A stretch of DNA of 64,000 nucleotides from Yoonia sp. G8-12 (lineage in GTDB: Bacteria > Pseudomonadota > Alphaproteobacteria > Rhodobacterales > Rhodobacteraceae), in assembly GCF_038443675.1 (NCBI RefSeq), contig NZ_CP151762.1, positions 2,294,001-2,358,000 on the forward strand, read 5' to 3'. Below, in pieces: positions 45,030 to 53,341 of the stretch; position 1 is the stretch's first letter, and each line of letters begins with the position of its first letter. The position numbers were made by a program, and so were the translations under genes. The notes beneath the pieces were generated by a model, which had not been told where the DNA came from, ran no database searches, and was given only the letters and a program-made list of their open reading frames with translations.

Positions 45030-45617
45030 ATGAAGCAACCTCTTGGCGTTATCCTCGCAGGCGGACAAGCCACCCGCATGGGCGGCGGTGACAAAGGTTT
45101 TCTGCCGTTGGGAAACGGTACGATTCTTTCCCACGTCATCGACCGGTTGGAACCGCAGGTGGACATGCTCGCACTTAACGCCAACGGCGATCCGGCGCGT
45201 TTCAATCACCTGCACCTGCCTGTGGTCGCCGATAGCATCAAAGGCTTTGCAGGCCCGCTTTCGGGCGTTCTCGCAGGGCTCGACTGGGCCGCCACTCAGG
45301 GCGCGACCCACATCGTCACTGCCGCTGCCGACACGCCGTTCTTTCCCTGCGATCTGGTCCCGCGACTTCTGCACGCCGCCGAAGACGCAGGTACTCAAAT
45401 CGCCCTGTCCCGCACCCCCGACGGGCGGCATCCTACCTTCGGGCTTTGGCCCACGGCTCTGCGCGACGACCTGCGCGCGGCCCTTAACGACGGACTACGC
45501 AAAGTCGTCGTGTGGACAGACAAGCATGGTTGCGCCACGGCCCATTTCCCTGACGACGCAGCCTTCTTCAACGTCAACACTCCCCAAGACCTCGAGCAAG
45601 CGGAAACCATGCTATGA
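45030..45617 (+). CDS. mobA: Molybdenum cofactor guanylyltransferase MobA
   Basis: A 195-residue enzyme that joins GMP to molybdopterin to make the MGD cofactor of DMSO-reductase-family enzymes. The nucleotide loop is LAGGQATRMGGGDKGFLPLG (about 9-28); DTPFFP near 100 is the metal-binding site. I start at MKQPLGVILAGG (45030). It lies between fdhD and mobB, and its stop overlaps the mobB ATG (ATGA). Confidence 0.94.
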   Translation: MKQPLGVILAGGQATRMGGGDKGFLPLGNGTILSHVIDRLEPQVDMLALNANGDPARFNHLHLPVVADSIKGFAGPLSGVLAGLDWAATQGATHIVTAAADTPFFPCDLVPRLLHAAEDAGTQIALSRTPDGRHPTFGLWPTALRDDLRAALNDGLRKVVVWTDKHGCATAHFPDDAAFFNVNTPQDLEQAETML

Positions 45618-46105
45618 AAATATACGGCGTTGTGGGCTATAAAAACGCGGGCAAAACCGGCCTCATGGAACGGCTTGTGACCGAAATCACAGGGCGCGGT
45701 TTCAGCGTCTCAACCCTCAAACATGCGCACCACACATTCGACGTCGATCATCCCGGCAAAGACAGCTACCGGCACAGGCACGCCGGTGCGCATCAAGTGC
45801 TGCTCTCGTCGCGCGCACGATGGGCGCTGATGACCGAATTGCGTGATCGAGACGAACTGCCACTGTCGGACCTGCTCAAACACCTCGATCCTGTCGATCT
45901 GATCCTCGTCGAAGGCTACAAACGCGACGACCACCCCAAGATTGAGGCCTACCGCGCCGAGACAAACCACCCCGTCATTGCCAAAGAAGATCCAACAATT
46001 CGCGCCGTCGCCAGTGATTGCGCGCTCGATGTGACACAACCGCGCTATGAACTGGATGACACCAAAGGCATCGCCGATTTTATCCTGTCCGAGGTTGGTC
46101 TGTGA
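45614..46105 (+). CDS. mobB: Molybdopterin-guanine dinucleotide biosynthesis protein MobB
   Basis: A 163-residue GTPase that supports MGD formation or delivery. The P-loop is GYKNAGKTGLMERLV near 8-22, HAHHTFDVDHPGKDSYRHRHAG is near 37, and ILVEGYKRDDHPKIE is near 97. It overlaps mobA before it and the MoeA-fusion gene after it (GTGA), so all three are translationally linked. Confidence 0.94.
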   Translation: MKIYGVVGYKNAGKTGLMERLVTEITGRGFSVSTLKHAHHTFDVDHPGKDSYRHRHAGAHQVLLSSRARWALMTELRDRDELPLSDLLKHLDPVDLILVEGYKRDDHPKIEAYRAETNHPVIAKEDPTIRAVASDCALDVTQPRYELDDTKGIADFILSEVGL

Positions 46106-48203
46106 AGTTCGACACCTTCCTGATGGTCGATTGGTCGGGAGGCAACGACCGGGGGCAGCCCCCAAGAAAGACGCAATCTGGGTCTGTGCGGCACGCGGCG
46201 GCGTGGCCGAAACACCACTCTACATGCGTAACCGTCAAGTGGCCGAAGGCTGGATCACCGACTTTCTTGCATCTGAAACCAAAGCAGGCCGCCGCGTGCT
46301 CGCAGGTTTTGATTTCGCCTTTGGCTATCCTAAGGGTTTCGGCAAAGCACTCACCGGCACCGGCGATCCTTTCGCGATCTGGGACTGGTTCGAAGAGCGT
46401 GTGCAGGACGATCCAAAATCCAACAACCGCTTTGATCTGGCAGGTGAGATCAACGCGGCGTTCGCAGGGATCGGGCCCTTTTGGGGCAACGGCCTGCAAC
46501 GGGATATCCCCCATCTGCCGCGCAAGGGTTTAGACCGCGAAGCACACGGCATGACCGAAAAGCGCGCGGCAGAGGCGTGTACCAAAGGCGCATTTCCGGT
46601 CTGGCAACTGTCCGGCGCAGGGGCGGTTGGCAGCCAGGTTATCATGGGCCTACCCATGCTGGCCCGCCTGCGCCGCAGCTTTGGCGAGAAAATCACGATA
46701 TGGCCGTTCGAGCCACTGACAACGCCCATCGCTCTTGTCGAAATCTGGCCATCCCTGATCGCCAAATCAATCGCAGCAACCCAGCCCGCCGGGCAAATCA
46801 AAGACGCCCATCAGGTGCAGGTCATGGCAGAAACGCTATCCGCCTTGCCCGCCAAAGACCTGACCTTGCTGCTTGATGTTCCCGCTAATGAGGAGGGTTG
46901 GATTCTCGGTCTTGGGCACGAGGACTTGCTGATGCAATCCGCCCTTTCTGCAAGCTTACCACCGCCGCTCAAGAACGACTGCTTTGCCATGCCGCAAGGC
47001 GCAAACTGGACGCCGGTTGATGATGCGCTGGAGCATTTGCGCAAAGAGCTCTCAAGCGTTGTGGCCACCCAAGAAATCCTGATTAAAGATGCCGCAGGCC
47101 GTATTCTGGCAGCGAATGTGCAAGCCGCACGTTCCCATCCTCCTGCCCCCAACGCCGCCGTTGATGGTTACGGTTTCGCCGGACCAGCGCCCGAAGGCAT
47201 CAACCGTATGCCCTTGGTCGATGGCCGCGCGGCCGCTGGCGCGCCTTTTGCAGGCACCGTGCCCGCAGGCCATGCGATCCGCATTTTGACGGGGGCGAAC
47301 CTGCCGCAAGGCGTGGACACCGTCGTGCTACAAGAGGACGTCAGCGTCACCGCCACACAAGTCAGCTTTCACGGCCCCATCAAACAGGGCTCCAACGCAC
47401 GCAAGGCGGGCGAAGACATGGAAGCGGGGCAAATCATTCTGAAGGCGGGGCGCAAGTTGACCCCCGCCGATCTGGGCACATTGGCTGCCACAGGGGTGGG
47501 CGCGGTGCGCGTCTACGATCAACTGAGGGTAGGCATCCTTTCCACCGGTGACGAGTTGCGCGAGCCAGGGGACGATGCCTCTGACGGGCAAATCTTTGAC
47601 GCAAACCGGCCCATGCTTGCGGCCTTGGTTGCGCAATGGGGTTACAGTGTGGTCGATCTTGGACGCGCGCCGGATAACCGTGACCGTCTGCGCACAATCC
47701 TGAACAAAGCGGCAGAACGCTGCGATGTTATCCTGTCATCCGGCGGCGCCTCAGCGGGTGACGAAGACCATATGTCGGCGCTGCTCAAAGATACCGGTTC
47801 ATTCGCACTCTGGCGGATTGCCATGAAACCCGGACGGCCCCTTGCGATGGGGCAATGGCAAGGCAAACCTGTCTTCGGGCTTCCGGGCAATCCCGTGGCC
47901 GCGATGGTCTGCGCGCTGGTCTTTGCTGCGCCTGCGCTGCGGGTCATGGCGGGCGGGGACTGGCGAAACCCCACGCGCTACATGGTGCCCGCCGCCTTTA
48001 CCAAGTCTAAAAAGGAGGGCCGCCGCGAATACCTGCGTGCGCGGATCAAAGACGGTATGGCAGAGGTTTTTCCCTCGGAAGGCTCCGGTCGCGTGTCGGG
48101 GCTCAGTTGGGCAACAGGGGTTGTGGAACTCGACGATCCGGCGCAAAAGGTCGCGCCCGGGGATCCGGTCGCCTTTCTTCCATTCCATAGTTTTGATGCA
48201 TGA
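46102..48203 (+). pseudogene. RNase H-fold (DUF429-like) + MoeA fusion, frameshifted near its start
   Basis: The intended protein starts at GTG 46102 (MKFDTFLMVDWSGGNDRG), overlapping the mobB stop. The frame breaks inside GGGGGCAGCCCCC at 46151-46163 and continues one frame over to the stop at 48203. One added G or C gives a protein of about 700 residues. Residues to about 310 resemble DUF429 proteins (VDWSGG, AGFDFAFGYP, EIWPSL). From about 310 on it is MoeA, with NAAVDGYGF, GILSTGDELRE and GLPGNPVAA, the Mo-insertion enzyme of cofactor synthesis. The long frame reaches back to 46047 but its first 35 residues are an artefact. Confidence 0.8.
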
Positions 48204-48778
48204 AAATTACCGTTGGTATTCCCGAGAAAGACCGCGACGAGGCGGTCGCCCTCTATTGGGACGCATTCAGCCAGAAACTGAATTTTACGATGGGTCCAAA
48301 GTACCAAGCACTGCGTTTTGTGCGATCGGTACTTCGGCCTGACCACGGAATTTGCGCCCACGATGATAACGGTCGGCTGTTGGGCGTTGCGGGTTTCAAG
48401 ACATCCCAAGGAGCGCTGGTCGGTGGGGATTTCAAAGACCTGCGCAAGGTTTATGGCTGGGTCAGTGCTACGTTACGCATGGCGCTTCTGGCGTTGCTGG
48501 AACGGGACATCGAAAACGAGCGCTTTCTGATGGACGGCATTTTTGTAGCCCCCGAAGCACGGGGCATGGGGGTTGGCACCGCCCTGCTTGATGCGATCAT
48601 TGATGAGGCCAAGCGGCGCGGCTATGACCAAGTCAGACTTGACGTGATCGACACCAACCCCCGCGCCAAATCGCTTTACCTGCACGTGGGCTTTAAAGAG
48701 ATCAATACCGTCAGTATTGGGCCACTGAAATACATCTTCGGTTTCAGCAGCTCGACCACAATGGTACGCGACGTCTAG
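48200..48778 (+). CDS. GNAT family N-acetyltransferase
   Basis: A 192-residue acetyltransferase. Motif A is DGIFVAPEARGMGVGTALLD (near 113-132), where R-G-M-G-V-G binds acetyl-CoA; motif B is LDVIDTNPRAKSLYLHVGF. The acceptor is unknown. It overlaps the MoeA-fusion stop (ATGA) and so ends the molybdenum operon, but nothing else links it to cofactor synthesis. It converges with mbfA over four bases (CTAG). Confidence 0.85.
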   Translation: MKITVGIPEKDRDEAVALYWDAFSQKLNFTMGPKYQALRFVRSVLRPDHGICAHDDNGRLLGVAGFKTSQGALVGGDFKDLRKVYGWVSATLRMALLALLERDIENERFLMDGIFVAPEARGMGVGTALLDAIIDEAKRRGYDQVRLDVIDTNPRAKSLYLHVGFKEINTVSIGPLKYIFGFSSSTTMVRDV

Positions 48779-49752
48779 CCGGAACCAATCAGGGCACCTG
48801 CCGCAAAGACCAGGGCACCGCCCAAGACCACCTGAAATATCGCCTTCAGCCACGGGGTCTGCATATAGCGGTTCTGGATCCATGTAATCGCCCAAAGCTC
48901 GATGAAGACAACGATCAGCGCGATGATTGTTGCGGTCCAGAAATCCGTAATCAGATACGGCAAAGCGTGGCCTAGCCCCCCCAGCGTGGTCATCACACCC
49001 GCCGCTACACCGCGTTTATAGGGGGATCCCCGACCAGAGATCTTACCGTCATCCGACGCGGCCTCGGTAAAGCCCATCGAAATACCAGCACCCACCGACG
49101 CCGCCAAACCCACAAGGAATGTGGTCCATGTGTCCTGCGTTGCAAAAGCCACCGCAAAAATCGGCGCCAGTGTCGAAACTGAGCCATCCATAAGACCAGC
49201 AAGCCCTGGCTGAACCCACGTCAGCACGAACTGTCTGTGCGCTGCGGATTCCTCTTCAGACTTTGTATCACCGGCAAGATGCTCGTCGGTCAAAGTTTGC
49301 GCTTTGTCCGAATGGCCCGCCTCGGCAGCCGCCAAATCACCCAAGAGCTTGCGTGTCGCAGCATCGGTCGTCGCTGCTGCGGCAGTCAGATAGAACCGCT
49401 CCGCGTCCCGCTCCATCTGGGCGGCTTCATCACGGATACGTTCCAGCCCGAGGTTTTCCACCAGCCAGATAGGACGGCGTGCATAGAAGCCAGAGACATG
49501 TTCGCGCCGGATCAGGGGGATGACCTCGCCAAAGCGGGCGCGGTGCAATTCGATCAACCGTTGGCGATGGCCGTCCTCTTCTTTGGCCATACCATCGAAG
49601 ATGGCTGCTGAAGCAGGATATTCCGCGCGCAAACGCTCGGCGTAGCCGCGATAAATCTGGGCGTCGTCCTCTTCTGATGAAATCGCCAGCGCCAGCACTT
49701 CTTGCTCTGACAGCTCGCTAAAACGGCGACGGTAGCCAAATGCCTGCAACAT
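48775..49752 (-). CDS. mbfA: Membrane-bound ferritin/iron exporter MbfA (ferritin-like + VIT1 domain)
   Basis: A 325-residue protein in two parts. A ferritin-like helical domain (about 1-165) has acidic and His residues, for example SSEEDDAQIYRGYAERL and MAKEEDGHRQRL. A VIT1/CCC1-type membrane domain (about 175-325) follows. MbfA exports iron in rhizobia and protects against iron and peroxide stress, under Irr control. A palindromic TTAGAA-TGG-TTCTAA lies 15 bases before the ATG, matching the Irr target (ICE). Domain layout and box agree on this call. Confidence 0.93.
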   Translation of the reverse strand: MLQAFGYRRRFSELSEQEVLALAISSEEDDAQIYRGYAERLRAEYPASAAIFDGMAKEEDGHRQRLIELHRARFGEVIPLIRREHVSGFYARRPIWLVENLGLERIRDEAAQMERDAERFYLTAAAATTDAATRKLLGDLAAAEAGHSDKAQTLTDEHLAGDTKSEEESAAHRQFVLTWVQPGLAGLMDGSVSTLAPIFAVAFATQDTWTTFLVGLAASVGAGISMGFTEAASDDGKISGRGSPYKRGVAAGVMTTLGGLGHALPYLITDFWTATIIALIVVFIELWAITWIQNRYMQTPWLKAIFQVVLGGALVFAAGALIGSG

Positions 49753-49766
49753 GAGAGTCGTCCTTT

Positions 49767-49783
49767 ATTAGAATGGTTCTAAA
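49767..49783 (-). promoter_or_regulatory. Irr box (ICE-like) upstream of mbfA
   Basis: TTAGAA (49768-49773) and TTCTAA (49777-49782) are perfect inverted arms around TGG. Read toward mbfA the site is TTTAGAACCATTCTAAT, close to the Irr-binding consensus of rhizobia and roseobacters. It ends 15 bases before the mbfA ATG, so binding would block transcription when iron is low. Confidence 0.75.
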
Positions 49784-49814
49784 CTATGTTTCCTAAAAAA
49801 ATCGCAAGCCCAAA

Positions 49815-49836
49815 AAGTGAACTTGTTGGTTCACTT
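49815..49836. promoter_or_regulatory. Palindrome AAGTGAAC-N6-GTTCACTT
   Basis: A perfect 8-bp inverted repeat with a 6-base spacer between mbfA and the small secreted protein gene. The same AAGTGAAC octamer recurs at 50158-50165 just before the TetR operator-like site, so it may be a second regulator site. A hairpin in an mRNA leader is the alternative. Confidence 0.4.
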
Positions 49837-49847
49837 TCTCCTTGTTG

Positions 49848-49869
49848 AACTGAACTGATCAGTTTAGTT
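49848..49869. promoter_or_regulatory. TetR operator-like palindrome upstream of the secreted protein
   Basis: AACTGAACTGATCAGTTTAG and the next two bases form an 11-bp arm pair with a single mismatch around a perfect 12-bp core AACTGATCAGTT (49853-49864). A near copy, AACTGATCGGTTTA, lies at 50162-50175 in front of the tetR gene. Shared sites in both promoters are what an autoregulated TetR with one adjacent target would show. Confidence 0.6.
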
Positions 49870-49907
49870 TTACTTCACGAACAGATTCACTCAAGAAGGA
49901 CACATTC

Positions 49908-50095
49908 ATGTCTCGTCTCTTTTTTGCACTCACAGCCGCCGCCTTAGTTGCCACCGCTGCCCCGGCCTCTGCCCTGTCGTTGCAGGTTGACCTTCCAACG
50001 CTGACCTACCCCCTCAGCCCACACCTGAGGTCAGCCAAGGGTGTGCTGACCTGACGACACTTTCCAGCGCGACTTGTATAACACCCACCAAGTAG
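49908..50095 (+). pseudogene. Small secreted protein with a Cys pair, frameshifted at a C5 run
   Basis: ATG 49908 with AGAAGGA upstream starts a signal peptide (MSRLFFALTAAALVATAAPA, cleaved near ASA) then a short mature part (LSLQVDLPTLTYP). At the C5 run 50009-50013 the frame goes to a stop at 50054. The other frame gives a more natural tail (PTPEVSQGCADLTTLSSATC, ending TPTK) with two cysteines to TAG at 50095. One added C gives a 62-residue secreted protein. I recognise no family. The promoter holds the TetR-like operator. Confidence 0.6.
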
Positions 50096-50102
50096 CGCTG
50101 TT

Positions 50103-50142
50103 GCAGCGATGGGCCCCTCATCCCCTTGGGTTCCATCGCTGC
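50103..50142 (+). terminator. Hairpin after the secreted protein gene
   Basis: GCAGCGATGG (50103-50112) pairs perfectly with CCATCGCTGC (50133-50142) around a 20-base loop. It lies eight bases after the restored stop at 50095, which supports that longer reading frame as the real gene. No strong U-run follows. Confidence 0.5.
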
Positions 50143-50161
50143 TATCTCCTTGCTGCAAGTG

Positions 50162-50175
50162 AACTGATCGGTTTA
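50162..50175. promoter_or_regulatory. TetR operator-like site before tetR
   Basis: AACTGATCGGTTTA matches the 12-bp core at 49853-49864 with one change. It lies 27-40 bases before the tetR ATG, where binding would repress its own transcription. Confidence 0.55.
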
Positions 50176-50201
50176 TGATGCAGATCTGTAAGGAGCGCAC
50201 G

Positions 50202-50819
50202 ATGCCCGACGGCACGCCACAACCCAAAAAAGGACGGAAATTTGATCAGGTGCTGGAAGGCGCCCGACAGGTATTCCTATCTGACGGTTTTGAAGGGGCT
50301 TCTGTTGACGACATCGCCAAAGCGGCGGGTGTGTCAAAAGCCACGCTTTATAGCTATTTTCCCGATAAGCGGTTTTTGTTCATGCAAGTGGCCAAGACCG
50401 AGTGCGCACGACAAGCCGACCACGCGATCGAGACAATCGACATGGACGCGCCTGTGCGGCAAGTCATGCACGATATCGCGGTCGAAATGGTTGATTTCAT
50501 CACCTCGCAATTCGGCAAACGCATCTTTCGCATCTGCGTTGGCGAAAGTGATCGCTTCCCCGAATTGGGACGCGAATTTTACGAAAGCGGCCCGATGCTG
50601 ATCCGCAACCGGCTTGTGGAATTTTTCCATAAGGCGGTGGCAAGAAACGAGCTCGCAATCACCGATTTTGAACTGGCCGCGGAACAATTCCACGAGTTGT
50701 GCAAAGCAGACCTGTTCCCACGCATGGTCTTCAACATGACCGACGAATTTACAACGGCGGAAAAACGACGCGTTGTTGATGGCGCGGTGGATATGTTCAT
50801 GGCGCGCTACGGGGTTTAG
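50202..50819 (+). CDS. TetR/AcrR family transcriptional regulator
   Basis: A 205-residue regulator. The N-terminal HTH (about 14-60) has ARQVFLSDGFEGASVDDIA, then AAGVSKATLYSYFPDK, the TetR recognition helix. The C-terminal ligand domain is of the TetR_C AefR type (IFRICVGESDRFPELGREFY). I start at ATG 50202 because AAGGAG precedes it; an upstream ATG at 50175 lies inside the operator. The likely targets are itself and the small secreted protein, by the shared palindromes. It converges with the NYN gene over TTAG. Confidence 0.92.
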   Translation: MPDGTPQPKKGRKFDQVLEGARQVFLSDGFEGASVDDIAKAAGVSKATLYSYFPDKRFLFMQVAKTECARQADHAIETIDMDAPVRQVMHDIAVEMVDFITSQFGKRIFRICVGESDRFPELGREFYESGPMLIRNRLVEFFHKAVARNELAITDFELAAEQFHELCKADLFPRMVFNMTDEFTTAEKRRVVDGAVDMFMARYGV

Positions 50820-51553
50820 GTCTTTCGTCTTACCTCAACATCCTTACCACCTCTACGAAGCTCAAATTGGCCTGTCTTTTCGAGTAGATCGCTCAGTTTA
50901 GCATTGCCATATTCGCGCTGATCAAAATCAGGTTTTGCTCGCGTGATATATTGGCCAAGCTGGCCTAAGAAATACCATTCCTGTTCGGGATCAATGCTCT
51001 TCATCGCTTTCAAGACCAACGGTACTGCTTTCGATGGAGGTTGGCGGGGTTTATTGTCAATGCTCTCTTCTTTCCGCGCCTTGGGCTGGGCCGCTGATGT
51101 TTCCTCTTCGCTTGCCGCTATAATGTTCTCAATAAAAATAAACCTGTCGCAAACATTGCGCAGGCTAGGAGGTGCCTTGCGTTCGCCAATGCCGAAAACC
51201 TCGACACCATCCTCCCGTATTCTGCTCGCTAGTGCTGTGAAGTCACTGTCTGATGATACCAAGACGAAACCATCGAATCGGCCCGTGTGTAGAATATCCA
51301 TGGCATCAATCACTAGGCCAATGTCACTGGCATTCTTGCTTTTGGTGTTTGCGGTTTCCTGCTTGAGAACCATGCCATGTTCGGCAACTTCTTTCTTCCA
51401 CCCCGCCAACGCATCGCTTGACCAATCCCCATAGACCCGCCGTAGCGCTGGAACTCCATGCTCTTTGACTTCATCTAGGATCTGCTTTGCATATTTCGCA
51501 GGGATATTATCGGCATCAATCAAGACGGCCAGCAACTTCTGTTCTCGCGCCAT
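50816..51553 (-). CDS. NYN-domain (PIN-like) ribonuclease with C-terminal LOTUS/OST-HTH domain
   Basis: A 245-residue protein. The NYN domain (about 8-145) has the acidic catalytic set: D13 and D15 in VLIDADNIP, D77 in NASDIGL, and D102/D104 in VSSDSDF, as in LabA/DUF88 metal-dependent RNases. A lysine-rich linker (about 150-170) leads to a LOTUS/OST-HTH RNA-binding domain (about 170-240; ending GQFELRRGGKDVEVRRK). Such proteins are thought to cut or bind structured RNA. Its target is unknown. Confidence 0.85.
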   Translation of the reverse strand: MAREQKLLAVLIDADNIPAKYAKQILDEVKEHGVPALRRVYGDWSSDALAGWKKEVAEHGMVLKQETANTKSKNASDIGLVIDAMDILHTGRFDGFVLVSSDSDFTALASRIREDGVEVFGIGERKAPPSLRNVCDRFIFIENIIAASEEETSAAQPKARKEESIDNKPRQPPSKAVPLVLKAMKSIDPEQEWYFLGQLGQYITRAKPDFDQREYGNAKLSDLLEKTGQFELRRGGKDVEVRRKT

Positions 51554-51598
51554 TCTTTGTCCTTTCAGGCAGGCTCGCGGCCAAGCAAGATGCGAAAA

Positions 51599-51622
51599 GG
51601 CCCGATCATTGACCGGGCCCTT
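51599..51622 (-). terminator. Intrinsic terminator of the formaldehyde dehydrogenase gene
   Basis: On the minus strand GGCCCG-GTCAATGAT-CGGGCC followed by TTTT forms a compact GC stem with a U-run. It starts 22 bases after the dehydrogenase stop, between it and the NYN gene start region. Confidence 0.75.
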
Positions 51623-51640
51623 GTGCTGATTTCTTTCATT

Positions 51641-52753
51641 CTAAAACTCAACCACGGCCCGAATAGATTTACCCTCATGCATCAGATCAAAACCTTTGTT
51701 GATGTCATCAAGGCTCAGCTTATGCGTGATCATCGGGTCGATCTCGATTTTGCCCTGCATGTACCAATCGACGATCTTGGGCACATCTGTCCGGCCGCGG
51801 GCCCCACCAAAGGCTGTCCCGCGCCAGCTACGGCCTGTGACCAGCTGGAACGGCCGCGTTGAAATCTCGGCACCCGCGGGGGCCACGCCGATGATGATGC
51901 TTTCGCCCCAGCCCTTATGCGCCGCTTCCAGCGCTGTGCGCATCACACCGACATTGCCCGTCGCATCAAAGGTGTAGTCGGCACCACCGCCTGTCAGGGC
52001 CACCAGATGCGCCACCAGATCGCCGTCAACTTCGCTTGGGTTCACGAAATCGGTCATGCCGAACCGTGTCGCCATCTCGACCTTACCGGGGTTCAGATCG
52101 ACGCCGACAATCTGGTCGGCACCCGCAAGTCGCAAACCTTGGATCACGTTCAGACCGATGCCGCCCAAACCAAAGACAATCGCGGTTGAACCAATCTCGA
52201 CCTTGGCCGTGTTGATGACAGCGCCAATGCCTGTCGTGACACCGCAGCCGATATAGCAAATCTTGTCAAACGGCGCGTCTTCGCGGACCTTCGCCAAAGC
52301 AATTTCGGGCAGCACGGTGTGGTTCGCAAAGGTTGAACAGCCCATGTAATGCAAAATCGGCGTTCCATCGAGCATCGAGAAACGCGATGTGCCATCGGGC
52401 ATCACACCCGCCCCTTGGGTCGTGCGGATTTTCTGGCACAGGTTGGTCTTCGGGTTCAGACAATACTCGCACTCGCGGCATTCGGGTGTGTAAAGCGGGA
52501 TCACATGGTCACCCGGTTTCAGGCTTGTGACACCGGGACCAACCTCCAACACAACGCCCGCACCTTCATGGCCAAGGATCGCGGGAAACGCACCCTCTGG
52601 ATCGGCACCCGATCGGGTGAATTCATCTGTGTGACAGATCCCGGTCGCCTTTATTTCGACCAGCACCTCACCAGCCTTGGGGCCTTCGAGGTTGACTTCC
52701 ATCACTTCCAGCGGCTTGCCCGCCTCAAGTGCCACGGCTGCACGTGTCCGCAT
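51641..52753 (-). CDS. S-(hydroxymethyl)glutathione dehydrogenase / class III alcohol dehydrogenase
   Basis: A 370-residue zinc alcohol dehydrogenase that oxidises S-hydroxymethylglutathione, formed from formaldehyde and glutathione. Class III markers: CHTDEFTRSGADPEGAFPAI near 38, structural-zinc cysteines CRECEYCLNPKTNLC near 91-105, and GLGGIGLNVIQG near 195. It is a one-gene unit with its own terminator. The glutathione needed is made by GshA, encoded at 29 kb. In roseobacters it serves detoxification and C1 oxidation. Confidence 0.95.
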   Translation of the reverse strand: MRTRAAVALEAGKPLEVMEVNLEGPKAGEVLVEIKATGICHTDEFTRSGADPEGAFPAILGHEGAGVVLEVGPGVTSLKPGDHVIPLYTPECRECEYCLNPKTNLCQKIRTTQGAGVMPDGTSRFSMLDGTPILHYMGCSTFANHTVLPEIALAKVREDAPFDKICYIGCGVTTGIGAVINTAKVEIGSTAIVFGLGGIGLNVIQGLRLAGADQIVGVDLNPGKVEMATRFGMTDFVNPSEVDGDLVAHLVALTGGGADYTFDATGNVGVMRTALEAAHKGWGESIIIGVAPAGAEISTRPFQLVTGRSWRGTAFGGARGRTDVPKIVDWYMQGKIEIDPMITHKLSLDDINKGFDLMHEGKSIRAVVEF

Positions 52754-52863
52754 ATCGGGTATCTCCTTATTGATTGCGCAGACGATCCGTCAAACAGGAC
52801 AAAAGTTCAACCACTCTGCGCGCTAAGTCTTGCGTTTGAAGCGAAACACCAGAGAATGAACTG

Positions 52864-53127
52864 ATGAAACGTCTTATCGCACTTATCCTTCTTGCCGGTT
52901 GCGCCGCGACCCAAGCACCCCTTCCCCCACAGGTGGAAGACACCTGTGCTGCTTCGCAATTTGCAGGCCTGATCGGACAGAATGTTACAGCTCTGGAACG
53001 AACGTTGTTGTTGGGACCTGTCCGTGTGATCCGCCCAAGGGATGCCGTGACAATGGATTTCCGGACTGATCGCGTGAATTTCCGGATCGGTGACGACGAA
53101 ACAATCCAGAGAATTGATTGCGGCTAA
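52864..53127 (+). CDS. I78-family peptidase inhibitor-like lipoprotein
   Basis: An 87-residue precursor. The signal sequence MKRLIALILLAGC ends in a lipobox (LLAGC, Cys13). The mature domain has the I78 pattern: DTCAASQFAGLIGQ near 27-40, VRVIRPRDAVTMDFR near 53-67, and a closing IDCG. I78 proteins inhibit serine peptidases (Aspergillus elastase inhibitor family). The two mature cysteines probably form a disulfide. The inhibitor role is family inference. Confidence 0.82.
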   Translation: MKRLIALILLAGCAATQAPLPPQVEDTCAASQFAGLIGQNVTALERTLLLGPVRVIRPRDAVTMDFRTDRVNFRIGDDETIQRIDCG

Positions 53128-53148
53128 GACTGTGGGGGAAACGAAGTT

Positions 53149-53195
53149 CCCCGATGTCACGAACTGGGTGGGGGCTATTGACCGCGACATCGGGG
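53149..53195 (+). other. 10-bp inverted repeat in a 214-base gap
   Basis: CCCCGATGTC (53149-53158) pairs exactly with GACATCGGGG (53186-53195) around a 27-base loop, 22 bases after the I78 gene stop. The gap from 53128 to 53341 has no convincing gene. The repeat may be a terminator or a structured RNA element, or the DUF2794 leader. Confidence 0.4.
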
Positions 53196-53341
53196 TAGCA
53201 TTTCGCTATGTAGAGACGTTCGCAATTACTTGTGTTCCCAGTTGGCTGGCCCTGTGACGCTAAGTTGTTCATTCTACGGCATAACAATGGCGGCGCAATA
53301 TGGACTCTTGATCTTGCAGGGGTTTGACGCAACTCTGGGGT

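Noticed and set aside
46047..46150. Start of the long frame reading into MoeA
   Set aside because: The first 35 residues lie in the wrong frame of mobB and resemble no family; the real start is GTG 46102.
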